A DNA stretch of 64,000 nt from Vitellaria paradoxa (taxonomy: Eukaryota; Streptophyta; Magnoliopsida; Ericales; Sapotaceae), in contig CM034238.1 of the NCBI GenBank assembly GCA_019916065.1, forward strand, positions 25,221,246 to 25,285,245, given 5' to 3'. The first letter of the stretch is position 1, and the number at the start of each line of letters is the position of its first letter. This document shows, in pieces, positions 58,314 through 64,000 of the stretch. A program made the translations under genes and the position numbers. The notes beneath the pieces were generated by a model. The model worked only from the letters and a program-made list of their open reading frames with translations, searched no databases and was not told the origin of the DNA.

Positions 58314-58615
58314 TGATATGGTCACGTTATTAGCCCACAACGTCAGTAAGTTGGTTGGCTAGTCAAGGAATAAGTCAGTTGTGAATACGTGGGTCCTTTT
58401 GTTTAGATGATGGTAGTTTTTTTGTTTTCCCCACTACTTAGTATTTCTTGCATTATTGTTCCTTTATTTTAGTAAGTCAGTTGTGAGTCAGTTATGAATG
58501 TAAAACCTATTAATTGGGCATTACAGAGAGGAAATGAATCAAGAATTACATAGTTAAATCATTCCCACTTTTTGTTTCTCTTTCTCTCCCCTTCTTAAAT
58601 TCTACTTGTTTATCA
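58314..58615 (+). repeat. Probable 5' LTR of the Ty3/gypsy element
   Basis: About 302 bp, TGATATGGTCACG at the left and TTTATCA at the right, immediately before the primer site. The other LTR is outside the window, so the left edge rests on the end of gene homology and the TG. Confidence 0.6.
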
Positions 58616-58617
58616 TT

Positions 58618-58630
58618 TGGTATCAGAGCC
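58618..58630 (+). other. Primer binding site, initiator Met-tRNA
   Basis: TGGTATCAGAGCC, two bases after the proposed LTR end. Confidence 0.88.
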
Positions 58631-58641
58631 AGGTTGGTATC

Positions 58642-60161
58642 ATAGATACCCGTGATAACTCTAACAACGAGTTTCATAATGAAGTAAGCGAAACTCTAGC
58701 CCGGCATGAATCAAGTTTTGACTAGCTAACTTCTAACATCAACCAAATCAATGCCGCGTTACAAACTGTAATTGTAGACCTGCAATCTCTTCGACTTTCT
58801 CGAAATTTCCATTCCACCGAAACCGAAACCAATCCTTTTGCTCCTGGGGAGTCATCACATCGTCCTGACCAACTTGATAACTTCCGCTCTAGCACTGCCA
58901 CAGATCAAAACAACCACCATTTCAAGTTATCATTTCCAATTTTTGATGGAGAAGACCCCATCGGATGGATCTACAAGGTGGAGCAGTACTTCGAATTCAA
59001 AGATATTGCACCCGTACAACAAGTGCAGCTTGCCTCTTTTCACTTGGAAGGAATCGCTCTTCAATGGCATCGCTGGTACAGCAAATTCAAAGGACCTGTT
59101 ACATGGGAGGAATTCACGAAAGCTGTTTTACTACGATTTGGGCCAACCGACTATGATGATCCCTCTGAAGCACTCACCCGTTTGAAACAAGTTACTACGG
59201 TTGAAGCCTATCAAGAGGCCTTTGAGAAGTTGTCTCACAGGGTAGATGGCTTACCTGAGAATTTTCTCGTAGGGTGTTTTATTGCTGGTCTCAAAGATGA
59301 AATTCGTTTAGATGTCAAGGTCAAGCAACCGAAAACCCTATTCGACACAATTGGAGTAGCCCGGTTAATTGAAGAACGCAACACCTTGCAGAAAAAGGTT
59401 AGTCTTCCTCTTCGTTCGCATGCCTCTCAACCTCCCATTTGCAATCCATCAGCTGGCATCCCGGGGCCCCCTCCAACACAGCAAACTAATCCTTCTACAA
59501 CCCCAATCCGTCGTCTCACTGGACAAGAAGCGAAAGAACCAAGAAACAAGGGGTTGTGCTATTATTGTGATGAGAAATATACTCTAGGTCATCGCTGCCA
59601 GCGACCTCAGATATTTATGATTGAAGATTCAGCCATTGCCAACAATTCAGAGGTTGAAGAAGAGTCCAGGGAGGTTATCATAAGCGACCCTCTTCCAGAA
59701 ATATCTTTCCACGCGATGTCAAGAACTAATCATCCTCAAACAATTCGAGTCCGCGACAAGCTCAAGAACAGGGATATTACAATTTTAATTGATAGCGGAA
59801 GCACCCACAATTTCATTGATCAATCTGTAATGAACAAGTTAGGGTTGCTGGTAATCCATGATAAGGCTTTTCAAGTCATGGTTGCTAATGGAGAGAAAGT
59901 TAAATGTCTGGGACGTTGTTTAGCACTCACAATCACCATTCAAGGACACCCAATTCAAATAGATTTTTACATTTTGCCTGTAGCAGCATGTCAGGCGGTT
60001 TTAGGGGTGCAGTGGCTCGAAACATTGGGCTCCATCGAAACCAATTACAAGCAGCTTACAATGACCTTTAATCAAGCTGGCTGCAAATGCACATTCCAAG
60101 GGTTGAAGCAAGTCGATCTGGAGGTATTGAAAGATAAAGAATTGTTTAACTTGATGGGTGT
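58642..60161 (+). pseudogene. gag: Gag-protease of the Ty3/gypsy element
   Basis: The frame can be read back to an ATA at 58642, likely the former start. It has a TAG at 58723-58725 and is then open to the nested insertion at 60162. Contents: retrotransposon gag domain (FPIFDGEDPIGWIYKVEQYF, LEGIALQWHRWYSKF, LKQVTTVEAYQEAFEKLS), a Cys-His knuckle (CYYCDEKYTLGHRC near 59560), then an aspartic protease (ILIDSGSTHNFIDQS near 59787, later AVLGVQWLETLGSI). Gag packages the RNA; the protease matures the polyprotein. Confidence 0.85.
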
Positions 60162-61725
60162 TGCTTGTGTTTGCTTAATTTCCTCACTCTTGATTCTATA
60201 TTTTAACTAAGTGTTTTGAGTGTAGAAAATCAAGACAAAACTCCCCAAGTGCAAGGTGTAATTGTAGCACAAAATACTGGTACATACCAGGTCATTTCCA
60301 TAGAGATCTAAGGAGCAAAAGAGTGGTTGAATCAAATGGTTTAAAAAAAAGTGACAACATTACTCATATGAATTTAAAATGAAAATGAAAATCTGATTTG
60401 AAAATGTTTGTTGTTTTGGAAATGAGTTTTGAAATATGAACTAAATTTAATTAAAATCTGATATGAGAAAGATGGGTCAAAACAATTCTAATGTTCATCC
60501 AAATCATTCTCAAAATGCCAAGAGTAGATGAATCACCAATCCTAGTTGTTTTAATTTTTTTTGGAGAAAATTAATTTCAAATGGCACAAGCCATAGATCA
60601 AACAAGTGATGTGCATAATCTATCTTAAGAACAATAAAAGTTCTAAGTTTAGCAACTCCCATACATATTTGCAATGAGAGTTCTAAGTTAAGCAACCTCT
60701 ATGAACTCATTGATAGATTATACAAATCAATGTAAATCAGATCTTGAACCATTGATTTCTAAAGCAAGAAGATACAACTATGAATGGCAATCACAAGACT
60801 TAAAATAAATCCATGATGAACGGCATCTTGAGAGTCATTGGAAGAACATTATCCTTGCCTTGGCCCAAGAAGAACTCAACCAGTCATTCTCAGGAAATTA
60901 GAAACAAAAATAGAAAGATGAAATTGAGACATTTGAAATCTGAAATCTGGAATTGAAATTAAATTGCAATGGAAAATCTAATTACAACTGTTGAAATTGG
61001 AAGATCAAAATATGAAAGACTCTCTCTCAGCTCAAGCAATAACAGAAACAAAAGAAGATAGCCAAAAACTCTCTCCCTTGTCTCCAGCTCTCGATCCTCT
61101 CTCTCCTCCTTCTCTCTCCAATCGAATGTATCTCTATATCCTCTACGGGTGGATCATGTGATGCCAACCTCTCCCCATTCTCTCTCCACTTATTCTTTCT
61201 GCCAAAAATCCTCATTCCATTATGCAATTCACCCTTAATTATAGATCTTGCCCCTCACTGTCTTTCGGAATCTTGTCACATGGAACAGTTGAGGTCACAT
61301 GGAATTCGTTAATGGAAACAACCCACCATTCAAATGCTTTTCAATTGTATTCGAATATGCCGTCCACTTCAGAAATTGGTTCACTCAGCAATTGTATTTG
61401 GATGGGCCAATTCCCAAATTTGAATGGGACTCTCTGCTTCAGGAACTTCCAGATTGCTGATTTTTCCTTTCTCGTATTGAATTCACATGGAAATTCTTCA
61501 TCTACTCTAATGGCTTTACTCAACAAAATGTGTTTCAGCATATCTTCCTTTGCATCCTTAATAATACTCAAACTACTTCTCCTTGTGACATAATTCAATA
61601 AATGTTCCATATTTTTAAGGTTGAAGATAAAATCTGTACGAAACACATATTTTATATCATTTATATCCTGTATCAACGTGTAATTAAGTAAAGAAATGTG
61701 TAACAAGTTAAGTCCAATCAGGTGT
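60157..61725. mobile_element. Solo LTR-like insertion nested in the Ty3/gypsy element
   Basis: 1,559 bp (60162-61720), begins TGCTTGTG and ends CCAATCA, flanked by the 5-bp repeat GGTGT (60157-60161, 61721-61725). Removing the insert and one GGTGT rejoins the gypsy reading frame exactly. TG...CA ends with 5-bp duplication and no primer site, purine tract or coding domain inside fit a solo LTR of a different element. The frames at 61222-61593 and 61341-61706 are probably chance. An intron was considered and is less likely. Confidence 0.7.
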
Positions 61726-64000
61726 TGGTTTCCTTTTACAGATCACCCCCACTTTTAGTTCAACAACTTCAGTTTCCTTACCTGATGATCTTAGCAAAAT
61801 AATTACCGAGTTCAAATCTGTATTTTCAACCCCAAAGAACTTGCCACCAACAGGAAGTCATGATCACCAAATACCATTGCAACCTAATCAAAGTCCAGTT
61901 AGTGTGTGTCCTTACCGTTATCCACACTACCAAAAGATCGAAATTGAGCGCATGGTCCAGGAGTTCCTTAACTTGGGAATAATTCGGCCAAGCACCAGTC
62001 CTTTTTCGTCACTGGTCCTCTTGGTTAAAAAAATAGATGATTCATAGCATTTTTGTGTCGACTATCGCGCCCTCAACAATATCACAGTGAAGGATAAATA
62101 TCCAATTCCTGTCATCGATGAGCTGCTGGATGAATTACATGGAGCCAAGTATTGCTCCAAATTGGATCTACGATCCGGTTACCACCAAAATCGAATGAAG
62201 AATGAAGACATTCACAAAACAGCCTTTCGCACTCACGAAGGACATTACGAGTTTGTTGTTATGCCGTTTGGATTGACGAACACACCTTCCACTTTTCAAA
62301 ACCTCATGAATGACTTGTTCCGTCCGTATCTTAGGAAATTTGTTCTTGTCTTCTTTGACGATATCTTAGTATACAGCAAAACATGGGAAGATCACCTACT
62401 CCATATCCGCACAGTACTACTTGTTTTATCAACTAACCATTTGTATGCAAAACAATCCAAATGCTATTTTGGTGTTAAGCAGGTAGAATATCTTGGCCAC
62501 TTGATCTCACAAGAAGGAGTCGCAGTTGATCCAACAAAGATTCAAGCTGTAAAACATTGGCCAGTTCCTACTTCAGCAAAAGGTGTCCGAGGCTTCCTGG
62601 GTTTAGCCTGTTACTACCGCAAGTTCATCCGTGGTTTTGGCAATATTGCAGCTCCATTAACTCAGTTATTATCGAATGAGGGTTTCCATTGGAATTCAGA
62701 AGCAGCTAAGGAATTTGAATAGCTAAAGTAGGCACTTACTACTTCTCCGGTTCTTAGTTTACCGGACTTCTCTCAACCATTCATAGTGGAATGTGATGCC
62801 TGCGGGATAGGAATCAGAGCCATTCACACTCAACAAGGACGGCCAATAGCTTACTTTAGTGAGGCTCTCAAAGGCTCTGCTTTATCTCTCTCCACTTACG
62901 ACAAAGAAATGCTGGCAATCGTGAAAGCAGTACGAAAATGGCGGCCATATCTTTTGGGAAAGCGCTTCATAATTCAAACCGATCAACGAAGCCTGAGGTA
63001 CCTCCTAGAGCAACAAATAACAACTCCCACACAAACTAAATGGCTGACCAAAATTGATGGGGTATGATTATGTTATCAACTATAAAAAAAGAGATAGAGA
63101 ATCAAAGTGCCGATGCTCTTTCCCGGGTGGCGGAGTTCGAATGTCAAGCTATTTCCTTGCCTGTACATGATTGGTGGACTACTCTTCAGCAGGAAGTTTT
63201 GGTTGATCCTTTTTACGATAAGCTAAGCAACCCAGAAACACTACTCAATCAGCACAATTACATTCAAAAAGATGGTGTTTGGTTTAAAAAAAGACACCTC
63301 ATTTTAAGTCCTACCTCAACTCTAATTCCTTTTATATTGGCAGATTATCATTCTTCGACAATTGGTGGGCATTTTGGATATCAAAAGACCTTGAGACGAT
63401 TGCGTCCTAATTTTTCTTGGCCAGGATTGCGCACTACAGTGAAGAACTTTATCCGAAGCTACGATGTCTGCCAGCGATGCAAGTATGATCGTTTACCAGC
63501 TGCAAGGACTCTCCAACCTCTGCCGATTCCATAGAAAATTTGGACCGAGATCATAATGGATTTCATTGATGCATTGCCACCTTCTCAAGGTCATACAGTA
63601 GTCATGGTGGTCGTGGATCGCTTATCGAAGTATGCCCACTTTGTTCCAATGAAGCACCCTTACACTGCTCTGTCAGTTGCTAAGGCCTTTATCAATCAAA
63701 TTGTTCATTTACATGGAGTGCCTACGTCAATTGTTAGTGACCGTGACAGTGTTTTTCTCAGCAATTTCTGGAAGTATCTATTCCAATTACAAGGCACAAA
63801 ATTATGCATGAGCTCTAGTTATCATCCCCAAACGGATGGGCAAACAGAAGTGCTCAATCGGACTTTGGAACAATATCTGCGATGTTTTGTTCATGAACAG
63901 CCCAAAAAGTGGCTCGAATAGCTTCCGTGGGCTGAATATAGTTACAATACGGCAATCCATTCTGGCACCAAAATGTCTCCATTTGAGGCTGTATATGGGC
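61726..64000 (+). pseudogene. pol: Reverse transcriptase, RNase H and integrase of the Ty3/gypsy element
   Basis: Continues the gag-protease frame after the insertion. Reverse transcriptase: [45 protein letters not shown] near 62350. RNase H near 62780-62990 (FIVECDACGIGI, where Thr-Asp-Ala-Ser is usual, so its first Asp region is altered). An extra G at 63058-63062 shifts the frame. Integrase: HHCC-like finger to CQRCK (63350-63480), then core residues in VVVDRLSKY, SDRDSVFLSNFW and HPQTDGQTEVLNRTLEQYL. TAG codons at 62045, 62720, 62729, 63532 and 63919 fall where the family has Trp or Gln. Inactive; runs past the window end. Confidence 0.88.

Larger units (their letters stand above)
58314..64000 (+). 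mobile_element. Decayed Ty3/gypsy element, running off the window
   Basis: Left boundary is where Mediator-26-like homology ends and a TG begins. Order: 5' LTR, primer site, gag-protease, (nested insertion), reverse transcriptase, RNase H, integrase, window end. The order and the motifs are those of a plant Ty3/gypsy element, probably a chromovirus (Tekay or Reina side); the chromodomain and 3' LTR would lie beyond 64000. Six in-frame TAG codons, a probable ATG-to-ATA start and one frameshift make it inactive. Confidence 0.88.

Noticed and set aside
60162..61740. Intron in the gypsy polyprotein
   Set aside because: The apparent GT and CAG edges are explained better by a TG...CA insert with a 5-bp target duplication; Ty3/gypsy pol genes rarely contain introns.
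1..64000. tRNA, rRNA, snRNA or organellar insertions
   Set aside because: I looked for box A/B pairs, conserved snRNA 5' ends and plastid-like GC blocks and found none I could support.

Overview
The window is repeat-rich, AT-rich plant nuclear DNA, most likely from a eudicot. The grounds are Ty1/copia and Ty3/gypsy elements whose primer sites match plant initiator Met-tRNA, hAT- and Tourist-type MITEs, and plant B3 (DUF313-type) and Mediator-26-like genes. I cannot name the species. I found no rRNA, tRNA or CRISPR, and nothing that looks bacterial or organellar.

The backbone is a head-to-tail array of one large module, all on the + strand: a Mediator-26-like gene, spacer X (about 3.8 kb), spacer Y (about 3.4 kb), a B3 transcription-factor-like gene, then spacer Z (about 4 to 5 kb), then the next Mediator-26-like gene. 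The window shows the tail of one module (1-4471), three following modules starting near 4653, 15330 and 41440, and a broken fourth Mediator-26-like gene near 57633. The Mediator-26-like copies at 4653-5555 and 41440-42345 are open; those at 15330 and 57633 are frameshifted or truncated. All four B3 copies are broken, each differently: 5' truncation (1181), frameshift (10085), nonsense codon plus deletion (35268), and a retroelement insertion (51458). Spacer Z carries two or three copies per module of a 400-bp Tourist-like MITE family and one conserved 131-bp GC-rich hairpin-forming island.

The array has been dated and cut by insertions. A nearly intact 10.7-kb Sirevirus-type copia element (19677-30414, target duplication TGCCT) sits in spacer X. 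It has 881-bp LTRs, a gag-pol frame with two TAG stops, an extra 3' frame with one TAG stop, and several polypurine tracts. A 554-bp hAT-type element (38430-38983, 8-bp duplication) sits in one spacer Z. A 1,464-bp non-autonomous copia derivative (51923-53386, duplication ATGAT) splits the last B3 copy; its interior is a CpG-rich tandem repeat open in all three forward frames. From about 58314 to the window end lies a decayed Ty3/gypsy element, itself split by a 1,559-bp solo-LTR-like insertion (60162-61720, duplication GGTGT).

The most interesting signals are the recurrent independent loss of the B3 partner while two Mediator-26-like copies stay open, the unusual repeat cargo of the small copia derivative, the conserved hairpin island, and the fact that every in-frame nonsense codon I found (ten of ten) is TAG.
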